Source: Cryptomeria japonica
Taxonomy: Eukaryota > Streptophyta > Pinopsida > Cupressales > Cupressaceae
Assembly (NCBI RefSeq): GCF_030272615.1
Contig: NC_081409.1
Location: 246,637,502-246,701,501, forward strand
Direction of reading: 5' to 3'
Length of the DNA stretch: 64,000 bases
Shown here: piece after piece, positions 1-12,235 of the stretch
Numbering within the stretch: position 1 is the first letter of the stretch
Layout of the letters: each line of letters opens with the position of its first letter
Translations under genes and position numbers: made by a program
The notes under the pieces: model-generated
What the model was told of the DNA's origin: nothing
The model's database searches: none
The model's input: the letters and a program-made list of their open reading frames with translations, nothing else

Positions 1-1
1 G

Positions 2-2586
2 GATGGGACATTGAGGATGTGCATTGATTACAGGGTGCTTAATAGGAAGACAATTAAAAATAGGTACCCCATTCCTAGGATCGATGAGTTGATAGATGAG
101 CTTCATGGAGCTTGCTTCTTTTCAAAGATAGATTTAAGATCAGGTTATCACCAGATCAGAGTTAGAGAGCAGGACATTGAGAAGACAGCCTTTAGATGTC
201 ATTGTGGCCATTTTGAGTTTGTAGTTATGCCATTTGGGCTAACTAACGCACCTGCTACTTTTCAGGCAACAATGAATCGGGTTTTCCATCCTCAGTTGAG
301 GAAATTTGTACTTGTCTTCTTCGATGATATCTTGGTGTACAGTAGATCTTGGGAGGAGCACTTGGTTCACCTTGACAAGGTGTTGGATATATTTAGCAGA
401 GAGTCCTTGTATGCAAAGGAGTCTAAGTGTGATTTGGGCATGACAGAGTTGTTGTACTTGGGTCACATCATCAGTGCAGAGGGCGTATGCATGGATCCTG
501 AAAAGATTCGTGCCATTGTGGAGTGGCCTTCATCGGTGAACCTTACACAGTTGAGGGGCTTTTGGGATTATGTGGTTTCTACAGGAGGTTTGTGGATGGA
601 TATTCTAGGCATGCAGCACCCTTGACAGATTTGATGAGAAAGGGAGCTTTCTTGTGGACTCCTGAGGCACAGGAGTGTTTTGAGAAATTTAAGGAGTTGA
701 TGACTTCTTGTCCAGTGTTAGCATTACCAGATTTCAGCAAACCTTTTGAGCTACACTGTGATGCTTCCGGGGAGGGCATTGGAGCGGTGCTTATGCAGGA
801 GAAGCACCCTATTGCTTATGAGAGCAGGAAATTGAGAGGGCCAGAGCGGAGCTTCAGCATATATGATAAGGAGATGTTAGCTATTATGCATGCTTTGGCT
901 AAATTCAGGCAATATTTGGTAGGTAGCAAATTTTGTATCAAAACCGACCATAATAGCCTAAAATACTTTTTGGGGCAGCGAGACCTCAATGATAGGCAGC
1001 AGAAGTGGGTGAGCAAGTTACAGTCCTATGACTTTGACATTACATATTTTAAGGGGACACAGAATGTAGTTGCTGATGCCTTATCACGTCGGCCCCATTT
1101 GAGCTTATTGACAGACATATCGGAGGATTGGAGACACTTGATCCTTGCAGAGTATGCAAAGGATACTTGGGCAGCTGGATTCATAGATGGGAATATTCAG
1201 GACAACAGATACACCCTTGTGAATGAGCTCATCATTTACTAAGGGCGAATATTTTTGGTTCCAGGATCAGCAGTGAGGAGGATGGTTCTGAAATATTTTC
1301 ATGATTCACCTATGGCAGGACATCCTGGTTACTACAAGACATACCGGCAGATTAGAGAGCGCTTCACATGGAAAGGGCTCAAAGCAGAGGTACTTCAGTA
1401 TGTTAGGGAGTGTCCCACCTGCCAACAGAATAAGAAAGAACACTCCTATCCAGCCGGTTTACTTCAGCCACTTCCGATTCCTGATAGGAAGTGGGAGTGT
1501 TTGTCTATGGACTTCATCACAGGACTGCCTAGGGCCCAAGGCAGGGACTGCATATATGTGGTTGTGGATCGCCTTACGAAGTTTGCACACTTCTTTCCGA
1601 TCACTGCTACATACACTGCTACACAGGTGGCAGAGTTGTTCTTCAAGGAGATATTCAGATTACATGGCTTACCTCGGAGCATTGTGAGTGACAGGGACAG
1701 CAGGTTTATGAGTCACTTTTGGCAGGAGCTATTCAGGTTGTGTGCGACAGAGCTCACTCCGAGTACTAGCTACCACCCTCAGACAGATGGTCAGACAGAG
1801 ATAGTGAACAAATGGGTGGAGGGATATCTCAGAAATTATATAGCAGGGCAACAGAAGGCATGGGTAAAGTGGATTTATCTCTGTGAGTATTGCTACAATA
1901 CCACTTATCACATGTCTATTCAGATGTCACCCTTTATGGCCCTGAATGGGTATGAGGCACCCAATTTTATGGATCTGCTTTTGAGTGACAGTAGAGTGCC
2001 CAGTGCAGGTGATTTGTTACAGGAGAGTCAAGACATTGTTAAGACTCTCAAGGATAATATAACTAAGGCACAGAATCAGCAGAAGCAGTATGCAGATCAG
2101 AAGAGGACTGAGCGGACTTTTGAGGTTGGAGATATGGTGTATCTTATGTTGCAGCCTTACCGTCAATCCACTCTCAAGAAGAGTGGTGCCGAGAAACTTA
2201 AGCCACGATACTATGGTCCATTTAGGATTATCAGGAAAGTGGGAGAGGTGGCTTATGAGTTAGATTTACCGGCAGAGAGCAAGGTGCACAACGTTTTTCA
2301 TGTGTCACGCCTCAAGAAGGCGCTAGGACATCATATTGTGCCTTCTACAGTACTACCACCCCTGGATGATGAGGGAAAACTTGTTTTGATACCGGAGGCT
2401 ATCATTGATTTCAGAGAAAGGAACTTGAGGAGACGTAACATCCGGGAATATTTGGTGAAGTGGAAGGATTTGCCAGTAGAGGATGCTACTTGGGAGAATG
2501 AGGAGATTTTGCAGCATCCGGAGTTGAAGTTGCTTGAGGACAAGCAATTTCAGGAAGGGCGGACTGTAATGTCCCCACCTTTTTAG
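2..2586 (+). pseudogene. Chromovirus pol: RT-RNase H-integrase-chromodomain (broken)
   Basis: The frame is open from base 2 and starts inside RT (DGTLRMCIDYR). The polymerase motif FFDDILVYS is at about 310-340. A missing base in the T run near 560 shifts the frame. RNase H follows (CDASGEGIGAVL near 755-790; NVVADALSRR near 1063-1092). A TAA at 1240-1242 interrupts the same frame just before integrase. Integrase shows a zinc-binding HHCC region ending CPTCQQNK (about 1414-1437) and a DDE core (MDFI, VSDRDSRF, TDGQTEI). The C-terminus has VHNVFHVSRLKK and then a chromodomain (YLVKWKDLPVEDATWE, about 2449-2496), which in this clade is thought to steer integration toward heterochromatin. With two lesions it cannot yield a full polyprotein. 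Confidence 0.93.
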
Positions 2587-2895
2587 CATCTCATTGGAGT
2601 TCTTAGCCTTTACATTCTCCGAAGGCTAAGTGGAGAAATAAGGAGAAATTGATTAAATTAATTTCTTATTAAGTCATTAAATAAAATAAAATTAAAAAAG
2701 GTGACTTTATATTTAATTAATTTAATTAAAAGTGACTTAAGTGATTTATTTAAATATTTTTATAAAGTTATAAAGTAACTTTATAATAATAAAGTCACTT
2801 TAATATTATAATGTGTGAATATGTCTTTAATCCCACATTGGCCAAGAAAGTGTTCGAGCTCTCATAAGAAAGAATAAGAAGGGACTTAAGAGCTC

Positions 2896-2906
2896 ATTTT
2901 ATATCA
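2896..2906 (+). promoter_or_regulatory. TATA-like element in chromovirus LTR
   Basis: The sequence TTTTATATCAT lies about 330 bp into the LTR, where a U3 promoter is expected. It follows the segment TCCCACATTGG. Assigned by position and sequence only. Confidence 0.4.
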
Positions 2907-3234
2907 TCCATCCAGAAAATTGATATTTGTTTGTTATGAACTTGGGAGAAGAAGCCAAGGGTTTCTGATTCAATCAGCCATTGGAGAGCGACAATTCTTC
3001 AGTGTTGCAACCATTTGAGGTGGTGAAATATCCACTAAATTTGGCATTTCAGGAGAGCTTCATTCTGGAGTTCTATTTGGGCTTTAAAAAGAAGGGAAGA
3101 CATCTAGGGTATGCAGATTTTCGAATATATATTAATTGCAGACCTACAGTTTCATTTGGCAGCCATTAAAAATCAGAATTGAAGCAATCATTTCAAAATA
3201 CAATTGCTGCTATAGTACCCGCGCTACAGTAAAC

Positions 3235-3320
3235 GCCGTACGGACTGCTACAGTGCCGCGTGAACAGTACCGCGTGAATAGTGCCGCCGTACGGATTGCT
3301 ACAGTACCGCGTGAACAGTA
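3235..3320 (+). repeat. GC-rich imperfect tandem repeat inside the LTR
   Basis: A 35-bp unit at 3235-3269 recurs at 3286-3320 with two mismatches (spacing 51 bp). Between them is a third, partial copy of CCGCGTGAACAGT. The block is GC-rich in an AT-rich LTR and lies about 330 bp downstream of the TATA-like site. Function unknown. Confidence 0.85.
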
Positions 3321-3666
3321 ATTTTTTCAAAAAAATTAAAATTTGCAGTTGGCAGATTTTTTTCAACTACTGGGACAACAAAAATCAGGTTTTTATCTTA
3401 CATTGTAATGAATTTGTTTTCCAGGCATATTGGCCATAAAACAGAACAAACATTCCCTTGATAGTTTCGTAAATTAATTCCAGCAGTAATATTATTGTTC
3501 CAGTATTATTTTAGGCATAGGAGTTTATTCCAGTATTGTTTCATTGCTCATTATTACCAAAAAAAAACACAAAAAAATCTATAAACATTCAAAAACCAAA
3601 ACAAATTCAAATCTATTGCATTCAAAAGAAACAGTCAGCAGAGGAGAGCCAAGTTGGGTTCTTACA

Positions 3667-5129
3667 GAATCTTTCCTGAATTTCTCACCCCCTCTAGTGC
3701 TTCTGTAATTTCTTGCCCCATGAAGATCCAACATTTTTGAAAAAAGTGTGCTGGGAAACCATCAGGGCCAGGAGCCTTATTCGGTCCCATTTGGAATAAA
3801 GTTGTTTCTACTTCTTCCATACATCAAGTTGTGTTCCTTAGAGATTAATTTGGAAATGTATTTTAAGAATTCACTCTCTTTTGTCCACCTAGAACCCTCT
3901 TTGTTATTAAGGATATTTTCAAAATACTCTACTGCTTCCCTTGCTATACTATCAAGGTCCTCACTGAAGTCTCCTGAATTTAATTTAATTTTGTTGATTC
4001 TGTTTATAGCTCTTCGTTGTTTTGTGCTGTTGTGGAAGAAGCTTGTATTTCTATCCCCAACTTCTAACCAATTTTCCCTGGATTTTTGTTTCCAATATAT
4101 TTCTTCTCTTGCAAGGATTTCTTCATAGTGGGCCAAATTGGTTTTTTCCTTTTGATAAAGCATGTTATCCATCTTGTGCTTAATTACCTCTTCATTAGTT
4201 CTTTCCATTTCTATCTCAATTTCCCTTTTTTCTGTGAAGATGTTTCCAAAGTGGATTTTGTTCCATATTGTTAATTACTGCTTTATCTTTTTTAGTTTGG
4301 TAACTACTTTGAAAGTTTTGGACCCTGTAACTTCTGTTTCATTTCACCATTTTTCTATTAGTTGTATTAGATTTTCATCCCTTAGCCACATTATTTCAGA
4401 GAGAAAGGGGGTTTTGGTTGGCTTTAGTTCCTCTGATATGGTCAATTGGATCGGGAAATGGTCCGATCCCGAGAACGGGAGAACCGAGGACTCATAAGAC
4501 TTTGTGAGATTCCCACATAGGAAGAATCTGTCTTGTTTTTCTGCAACGTTGCAGAAACCTTGTCTTCTATTATTCCAAGTAAAGGCTTCATTTTTTGTCT
4601 TGAATTCCATCAAGTTACACTTATGTGTCCATTCTTTGAAGTCTTGACTTGTTTGGGACATTTTTTTATTACCTCCCCATTTTTCCGTGGGATCTAAGAT
4701 GGCATTGAAATCCCCACCTATTATGTATGTTTGATCCATGTCACTTGAAAGGAATTCCTCAATTTCATTCCACACTTGTCTTTTTGCTTGTGTTTGGATA
4801 GGTCCATAGACATTAATTATAATAAATTTTAAGTTGCTTTTAATGCTTATAGCCCAGTTGCACATCTAGTTTGGGCTTTTACTAATTAGTTTAAAGGATA
4901 TTAGCCTAGGATCTCATATGATGGCAAATCCTCCTGAGGCTCCACAAGCAGTTTGTCCTTCTATTTCTCTAATACCTAATTTTTTGTTGAGGTTTGTCAT
5001 CTCAGTGTTATTTAATTTAGTTTCCTGTATTAAGAATATTTCTGGATTGAATTTAGCTATGCAACATTTAAATATACATTGCTTGTTAGGGGCATTTAGG
5101 CCCCTAACATTCCAAGTAAGGAGTTTCAT
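3667..5129 (-). pseudogene. LINE-A ORF2: AP endonuclease plus start of RT
   Basis: One continuous frame read right to left. It starts ATG at 5129 with the endonuclease motif TWNVRGLNAPNK, then the catalytic LIQETKL, GGDFNAILDP and SDHFPI motifs. A linker (NWLEVGDRNTSFFH) leads to the RT N-terminus KAPGPDGFPAHFF just before the break at 3667. Four in-frame stops interrupt it: TGA 4914-4916, TAG 4866-4868, TGA 4344-4346 and TAA 4275-4277. The TGA codons stand where Trp is plausible. No frameshift was found over this stretch, so point substitution did most of the damage. In life the protein would nick target DNA and prime reverse transcription. Confidence 0.9.
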
Positions 5130-5200
5130 AACTCCATGGGAAGGTCCTTCCCCTTCCCTGCTTCAAAAAGGTTTGTGATTTTAATCTGGCCAGCAGCGCA

Positions 5201-7196
5201 TCATGCTTTGATTAATAATTCCGCAATTGGTTTTCTCCCTCTTTTTTTTAGTTCAGTAGCATAATCCGGGGGTGAGGAGGTTTCTATGGTTTTAGCTATC
5301 CCCAGGTTGTCCATCTTATCCATTACTACATCATATTTATGGTCCTATAATTCTTCCTTGGTTACATTAAGTTTTAATAATTTTCTTGCTAAAAATACTT
5401 TTTGTAATGCCAGTTCTTCCTCATCTGCTATTTCATTTATGAATAGTTCAATGAGGTCATTTGTAACTTCATTGCCAACATACTCTAGGATACATTTGTT
5501 TTCTCTTTCCATCCTTTCTTCCCTTTCAATATCCTTTTCACTATTGTTATTGCTGGAGTTCTTTTTCTTTTTCTTTTTTTCTTTTTAATTTTTTTTCCCT
5601 TTTTTGTTCTTGTTCTTTTTCTTTTTTAGAGCATCTTGCCTTCTCTGTTGTGTGTGGTGTGGGATGGTTTTCTAATTCCTCATTGTTATCCTCCTTATTT
5701 TCAATGTCTCCTATTGTTTCCTCCTGGTTATCAATATTAACTCCATTCATTAGGGAGTTGCATTCTTTTCCAATATCTTCACTCTGTTCCTTTGAGTCAT
5801 TGTTTATTAATGGTATTGCTTCTTGCTTAGAGCTTTCTTTGTTCTCTATATCTTTCCCTCTTTGTTCAATCACTGGTTCTTTAGGTGTGTTTTCTATCTC
5901 TGTTTTATCTTTTTCATATTCTACCATTTTTTGATTGTCTACTAGTTCCTTAGCCCTAGGGTTTTGTTTGTGGAACACAAATCTGTCTTTTGGGTTGAAT
6001 TTTATGTTTATACCCTTATCAACTCCATGATCTTTTTTTATCTTAATACTTTTTCTCTCAATATTCTGAACAGGGAAGATAACTTCCTTGGCTGTGATAT
6101 CACCCATAAAGATCTCTGGATGAATCTGGTATATCGAATGGTTTGTATTGATTTTGATGGGTTCGAATTTCTGTTTGTCAATCTCAACGCTGGCTAATAT
6201 TTTTATGTCAGAGGATACCATGTAATTTTCCTCCATACCCTCAAATCCTCCTAAAAAATCCCCTAATTTTTGTAGGGTATGATTGTGGATCAATTCAACC
6301 GACATTTTAGGGAGCTGAATCCATTTAGGCACCCTAAGCTTTTTAAAATCTTTGGGCGAGAAATTAGGTTTCCAATTAAAAAAGTTGAAACAATAACCTC
6401 TAAAGCATCTATGATTATTCCCAAGTAAATGATTTTTAAGTTCACATGAATTGCATTTAATAAACAGAAAATCATCTTCCAAACAAGTAATACTTATTTG
6501 GTTTTTCGTGGCGGACTTCAACCAATGGAGGACATCAGAGGTCGACGCTCCAAATCCAAACCATTTGCCAAAGAGCCCAAGTTCATTGTAACAATCCCAC
6601 AATTCATCTGTGTGTCCGTCGCTTATTATTACTATGTTATCCACGCTATTGCACGATGACTTTTAAGTGTTGTTTGAGCATTGTTTAGGGTTGTATCCCT
6701 CCATGCACTTGGTTTGGACGATTGACTTCGAGCTTGTCGTGGTGGGTATTCTTAACCCTAATTTTATTCTGTTAGCTCCTGAAGCAACATCGTTTTGAGC
6801 TCAAGAGAATCTCTCCGCATGGATGTATGGTGAATATGAAATCCTACCATTGTTAGGGTACCATTTATCCCGAGAAGCCTTCGAGATGGTAAGAAATTCC
6901 CCTTTCTGCTGTGTTAAAGGATTTTCCTTTTTTTTTAAAGGTGCCCTAGGGTTCCGTTGTGTCCTTCTCCAAACCGGCTTTGCTATAATTGAGGGAGAAA
7001 CACCTGTGTTCCTTTGGCCGAATGGGGGACCCTTTGGAACCCCGACAACCCTTTTGCATATATCATTAAGCTGTAAATTAGTCAAATTTGCTCCTGTGGC
7101 GCATGATTGAGAGGTATTCAAAGCTGCAAATCTATTTGAGGTGCCCACAACATTTTTATGGACCCTGTAAATTAATTCCGCTCTACCATATCCCAT
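5201..7196 (-). pseudogene. LINE-A ORF1: DUF4283-type protein with AT-hook-like C-terminus
   Basis: The frame begins at ATG 7196 and runs to 5547, interrupted by TGA 6801-6803 and TAA 6663-6665. The middle carries a DUF4283-like nucleic-acid-binding domain (about 6100-6600; LPKMSVELIHNHTLQKLGDF). A long Lys/Glu-rich acidic-basic tail follows, and no CCHC zinc knuckle was seen. A frameshift in the T-rich tract near 5555-5600 moves the reading to another frame. That frame continues with one TAG (5345-5347) to a stop at 5201 and contains KRGRKP, similar to an AT-hook core. Only about 70 bp separate this stop from the ORF2 ATG. The likely role was binding of the element's RNA. Confidence 0.78.
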
Positions 7197-7310
7197 TATT
7201 CCTCCCTTGCCTTCGAGGATGTTTCGAGGGTTTTGCAGAAATGTTTATGCTTATCGCAATAACATCTGCAGTTCGCATTTTCGCTTTTTCCATTCTTTTA
7301 TTTATTGTTA

Positions 7311-8698
7311 ATTGATTTGTTTAATTTATTTTAGATACAATTGTAAAGTTGATTTTACTATTATTAATATAAAAGATGTAAAACCTATTTCTATTTCTAC
7401 ACCCCTAAAAATAATATAATATTACTACTTTTCTTTTTATTATGCATGGGGTGGGGTAAAATAAAATATAATATATATATTCTACCTACCTTATTTGGTA
7501 ATTGGGTAAATTTAAATTGGTTGGTAGAAAAAATAATAAAATATTCCTACCTTGGAACTATACACGGTAGGTAAGAAATATTATTTTTATGGATTATTTT
7601 GATTGGTTGGGAGATTTTGCTTGAAAATCTTTTTATTTGGCTTCGTGTAGCTGTTTGGGGGTTACCAGCCGGCGCCATTTTGAATTTGTGTGTTTGGTTT
7701 GGATTGGTTTTGGATTCAATATTTCTTCCTCTTTGATTCAATTATTTTGGATTGCGATTTGAAGGTCGGTGGATTTTTAATTTTTACATTTATGTTTTCA
7801 GAGAATGCTTTCTCCATGAGAGAATTTGTTTGCCTTGTTTGCAACTTAAAGATTGTATGGGGATTATTCTATTTTGGTTTAGATTTGGGGATGGTTAGCT
7901 TTGTAGGGAAAGATTGATGGAATCCTCTTCTGTGAATTGTCATTGTGGATTTTCTCTATGAATTTCTCTTTGACTGTGTCTCCGGAAATGTTTTGTTCTT
8001 GTAATGTTGTTAAAATGTAGTGTCTGAGATAGCTGAATGATTCGGGAAAAGAAGGAATGAAGTTTGATTTTTTGGCAGTAATAATGAATGAATAGGGGGG
8101 AAAGAATGCAGTTTGAATTAATTGTTGCAAGAAATTTCTGAGTTGTTGATCCATGTAATGGAAAATGGATCCCGTGCATATGTACTTGATGTTTTTTTTA
8201 TGTTTAAAGTGTGTTCTCGGTGGCATTGGATATCTGTTTGAGTATTGCTCCTCTTGAGAACTCCTTAATGTGATAGGAGTTGTTTTTCCATGGTTTGAGT
8301 GTGTCGGTAGCATTGTAAGAGCTCATGAAGCTCACAGTGAGTGTCCATGTCATGTTTCAGACATTTGTAGTCTTTTTGTTAGAGTATTTAAGTGTTTGGT
8401 AATGTTTTGGTTCAGTTATTTTGGCCTATGCAGAGATAGGATTCTCTCCTTTTCTCTTTAATCCTAAAATGCAGTTTTAGCCAAATTGCTTATCCGCTGA
8501 GTTGCAAACTCATTCTTGTGAGTTGCATTTGATGCGTAAACCATGTGTACACCCTTTTTGATGCTTATCCAACCTCCTCATCAGGTCCTTGAGGTTGTTT
8601 TTGCCTCCTCAGTTGATTTGGGCAGCCACCTCATCTTCAAGATCTCTTAAACTTATGATTTTGCATGCTTAACGAGAAACGCCACCATATCAACTGGG
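7311..8698. other. Noncoding stretch, no gene recognised
   Basis: The first part (7311-7560) is very AT-rich; the rest is T/G-rich with intron-like composition. Open frames on both strands here (for example 7690-7917 plus and 7879-8313 minus) lack recognisable domains and look like chance frames. I see no RNA gene or clear mobile-element ends. Confidence 0.5.
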
Positions 8699-8950
8699 AA
8701 CGCTATCCTATCTTCCAGAAATTCCACTATGCATATTAGGAATGCTATCCTATCTTCCATAAATGCTACTATGCATACCAGGAACGCCATAGTTCAGACC
8801 CAGAGTGTTGGCAAACTGACCAAGAGAGCTAACCTACAAACTGAGAAAGTTGACCTAGAAGCCCAAAACGCTGACCAATGCACTAGAAACATTGTGTAAT
8901 CATCCCATAATGCTATGCAATGTTCCCAAAATGCTACTCTACATACCAGG
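8699..8950 (+). repeat. 42-bp repeat, three copies
   Basis: Units at 8699-8740 and 8741-8782 are adjacent and differ at about 6 of 42 positions. A third 42-bp copy lies at 8909-8950. Each starts AAYGCTAT and ends CATAYYAGG. The spacer has related short phrases (GAGAGCTAACCTAC, AACGCTGACC). It could be the repeat-rich interior of an old LTR. Confidence 0.8.
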
Positions 8951-11859
8951 GGCACTAACTTGCATACCAAGAGAGCTGAACTGGTCCGGGAGGCCCAGAA
9001 AGGTCAATTTTAGTGTTGTAAAGTTCTAGTTTGGATTGTGTGAATTCCTAGAGGTTTGTAAAGTCCATGTTGAGTAATTTTAACTAGTTCATGATGTCCT
9101 ATGATGTCTCATGATGTATTTTTTTCTTTGGTAAGTGCGTTCATGCCCTATCGTTGAGGAGTTTCCTTATGCAAAAGTTGCTCCAGCAAGAGGTTGTTGC
9201 CTTGCTGTTTGAGGATTGTTTCTATGACCCCAATGAGATGTTTTGTACCTCGCTGTTGAGGATTTGCAGTAGTTTATGATGTGCTTCTATTTCATGTTCT
9301 CTCATTGGTACTATACCTATGAGGTATTAGTGAAGGCCCTATGCTTGTAATGGTTCATATGTATATGTGCAGTATGTTCTCAATGATGTTATGTGTCTTG
9401 GAAGTCTTTTGTGAGCATTCTTTATGTGCTATGATGCCATTTTTTGTGTTACCCTATGACTTGGCATATGATTAGGGGAGTGGGCTTCCTTGTGATGACT
9501 GGGGTCACGTGAGTTAGGTCGTTTGACACCTAGACTGCCAGGGCACATTGGGAGTTTTCCTTTTTGTAATTCAGTGATAACATATAATAATTGATTGGGC
9601 TTGGGTTTCACCTAATAAGATAATTCTATTTGGTTGAGGCCATATGAGATGGCAAGCTAATCTCCCTTGTACTCACATTGGTTGAGATGGCTCCACATGT
9701 CTGTTAAGGGATTGTTTTCACCCTTCTTTTGTGAGAGGAGCTTGTATGTCTATTAGGAGTATGGATTTCTCTTCTTTGTGAGGATATCATACATGTCTAC
9801 TATGGGTGCATATTTACCTTCTTTGTGAGGCTAGCACGTAGGAGTGTGACTAGTAAGGATGGCCATATTCCCTTCTATATGAGGATAGCATGTGATGACA
9901 CTCCATTCCTACATGTGACCATGTCCATATGCCATGATTTATTGTATTCCTCTGGAAGAGTTTGTTGTTGATTTCAGCCTTTGTGTTGTCATTTGATTAT
10001 TGTTGTGCTGAGTTCAATATGTGCTATGTTGAGTCCCATGGTTGTTAGGTGTCAACCTAGGTCTTGAGTGAGCATTGGAACCCCATGTCATTTGCTAGCA
10101 TGGGTGGTGGTTCGTATTTGGTTCCAGATGGTCGGGTGGTTTGATGCCTTCTCCAATTGGGATGTTCTTCATTGGAGTTGCGTGCATGGATGTGAATTCT
10201 ATTGTTCTCAATTATGTGAGAAGACTTGCTGCTGATTCTATGTATTGTATTAAGGAAAGGATTGTGTACCTTGTAAAAGTAAATCTATGTAATGTGACAT
10301 TGTAAGACTAGGAACTGTATGTAATAAAATGGTATTCTTGGAATATGACACAAATTGTCCTATCGTATGTTTAAAGAAATTAATGTATGATTCTTAGATG
10401 GAAATATGTACCTTGATTAGATATCATGGATGTATGTTAATGTAATTGCATATGAAAGTAATCCTAATGTTATGCATAAGATTCCTAGATCTAAGATAGT
10501 CATAATGGAAGTAATGATTGATTATGAGATTATTATCATGATGTTAGGAAGGATATGTGTTAGATTTATAATGTTAGAATGGATGTATTATATGGAATTA
10601 GGAACATTTGGTATTGGCGCTTAAAATGAATCTAGTTTATAGGATGTCACTCTTAAGTAGTGACGTTGAGATACCACAGGGAAAATATGATATGATATGT
10701 TATTCCGCTTATGTAAATTGTGCTAAGATGTGTTATGCAACACAATAATTAAGATTATGATGTGATTATAATTGATGCCTTTAGTAGATGTTGTATTTGA
10801 TATGCATTAGATGGATGATATAGTTGCATATGCTGTTTAAGGATGTGCATTTTAGGAAAAAAAATGTCTCCATTATAGATAGATTAGGTGTATTTCTCTA
10901 GGGTATTTTGGCGGGCATTACAACTTTGATCTATGTTGATACTATTTTTGTATATATTACATGACGGTGCCGTAAATCTAACCTCATCATGCATACATGT
11001 GAAGATACATCTCATAATTTATTTGAAAATTGTCTTTCTATGATGATATCTTCTTTAATATGTTTTATTCCTTCATTATCAACTTTATGATTTTCATGAG
11101 GAACATCTTATTTAACAATTGAACATAAATTTACTTAATAATACATTATGTATGCAAAATATATAACTAATTCATCTTATTTACATATGCATAATAGGAA
11201 TTTATATATTATAATTCATTTCAAATAAAATTATTATTATTTTTTAATTAAATAATATGTTATCTCATTTTTACCTTATGATATATTATTCTATAAGATA
11301 TGTGTATGCACGCTCGAAAAAAGAAAAGAAAAAAGAAAGAAAATGAATATGAAAGAAAATTGTGTCCATTCAATAATTTAACTTATATATATATATGGCC
11401 AAACACAAAATGTTTATACAATAAAGTATTGCTTAGATCAACACGTTATCTAATAAAGCCTCAACCAAAAAATAGAGTAACCAAGTTGCCCTTCACTGAT
11501 CTTCTACACGCTTTGATTTCCTCAACTACTAGAACAAAATAAGGGTATACCGGACCCATAGATATGGACCCATAGACACAAATTCCAAACATAAAAAATT
11601 CCATCTTCAAGATACATATGCCATAGATTTTGGAGCATAGAATTCATAAATCATAATGCAATACAGATATCCAGATAGTAATTCAACATACACAACTAAT
11701 ACCAGAACACGATACAAACAATGATAAGAAAAACACAAGATTACAGAGCATAGGATCTTCTAGAAAATACTCTTGTGAACCAAACATGCCTTACTGCTTA
11801 ATATCACATACATACCTGTCTCACACTATTTCTCAACATGCTAAATCTTTACCCCTTTT
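8951..11859. other. LTR-like noncoding region without coding sequence
   Basis: Apart from the array at 9689-9890 no domain is recognisable. 8951-10920 has the T/G-rich character of degenerate LTR or leader DNA and ends near a GGGCATTACA (10913-10922) that resembles an LTR terminus. No matching start with a target duplication was found. 10920-11860 is AT-rich with an A/G-rich run (11318-11360). The 64- and 80-codon frames at 10430 and 11300 have no recognisable content. Confidence 0.4.
9689..9890 (+). repeat. Diverged tandem repeat, period about 47-53 bp
   Basis: Four to five degenerate units share the pattern CAYGTCTRYTAxG ... CTTCTTTGTGAGG. They start near 9689, 9736, 9784, 9831 and 9884 (the last partial). 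Unit lengths vary, so this is an old array. Confidence 0.65.
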
Positions 11860-12235
11860 TTTGACCTTTCAACTTTTCAATTATGCCCAAAATACGTATC
11901 TCCTAATTTTGTGTGAACCTATTTATGATGGAATACTTTAAATTATGTCTGGCAAACACAATTATGAAACTCAAATTTAAATAGGGGTGACAACACAAAA
12001 TTAATGGAAACTTGTTAGACTACAACGTATAGTGTCGTTCCCATATGCATGTGAGATATAAATGAACATCACTAAATGGCAGGTTAATAATAATAATTGA
12101 CCTTGGATATATATATATATATATATATATCGTTTTTATACTTATTAATTGATAAAAAAAAAATGTATTTTTAAAAATATTATTAGATAAGAAATTTAAT
12201 TATTCAATTTTGTATTTTAACTTTTTCTAATTTTA
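11860..12235 (+). repeat. Three-copy block, copy 0 (partial)
   Basis: Begins with CTTTTCAATTATGCCCAA, contains CAAATTTAAATAGGGGTGA, then an (AT)n run at 12107-12130 and AAGAAATTTAATTATTCAA. The same order recurs at 13521-14415 and, from the middle onward, at 14995-15850. Noncoding; may be a non-autonomous element or local segmental duplication. Confidence 0.7.

Larger units (their letters stand above)
1..3666 (+). mobile_element. Ty3/gypsy chromovirus, 3' part, inserted in LINE-A
   Basis: The element enters from the left edge of the window and ends at a 3' LTR. Domain order is RT, RNase H, integrase, chromodomain, which is the Ty3/gypsy order. The C-terminal chromodomain places it among chromoviruses. 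Its right end lies exactly where the minus-strand LINE reading frame (RT domain, motif KAPGPDG) resumes, so the gypsy element inserted into the LINE. The expected 5-bp target duplication would be GAATC (3667-3671), with its partner outside the window. One frameshift and one in-frame stop show this copy is dead. Confidence 0.93.
2565..3666 (+). repeat. 3' LTR of the chromovirus (1102 bp)
   Basis: The LTR begins TGTAATGTCCCC and ends GGGTTCTTACA, giving TG...CA ends and the short inverted pair TGTAA/TTACA. A purine-rich tract (2551-2564) directly precedes it and would prime plus-strand synthesis. The LTR start overlaps the last codons of the pol frame, a compact arrangement. The right boundary is fixed by resumption of LINE coding sequence. 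The 5' LTR lies outside the window, so the length is inferred from the ends only. Confidence 0.8.
3667..7310 (-). mobile_element. LINE-A (L1-type), cut by the chromovirus
   Basis: A non-LTR retrotransposon on the minus strand. From right to left it has ORF1 (DUF4283-like), a short spacer, then ORF2 with AP endonuclease and the start of reverse transcriptase. RT stops abruptly at 3667 against the chromovirus LTR. The rest of RT and the LINE 3' end must lie left of the gypsy 5' LTR, outside the window. The 5' end is placed near 7310 only because ORF1 starts at 7196 and coding similarity ends there. No flanking duplication can be tested. Confidence 0.85.

Noticed and set aside
5286-5934. Hydrophobic plus-strand frames, one ending in a run of Phe
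   Set aside because: Antisense of the Lys/Glu-rich ORF1 tail of LINE-A; hydrophobicity comes from reading A-rich codons backwards.
8895-10922. Possible 2-kb solo LTR from TGTAATCATCCC to GCATTACA
   Set aside because: Ends look right (TGTAAT/ATTACA) but the start cuts into the 42-bp repeat series, which continues on both sides, and flanking 5-mers CATTG and ACTTT do not match.
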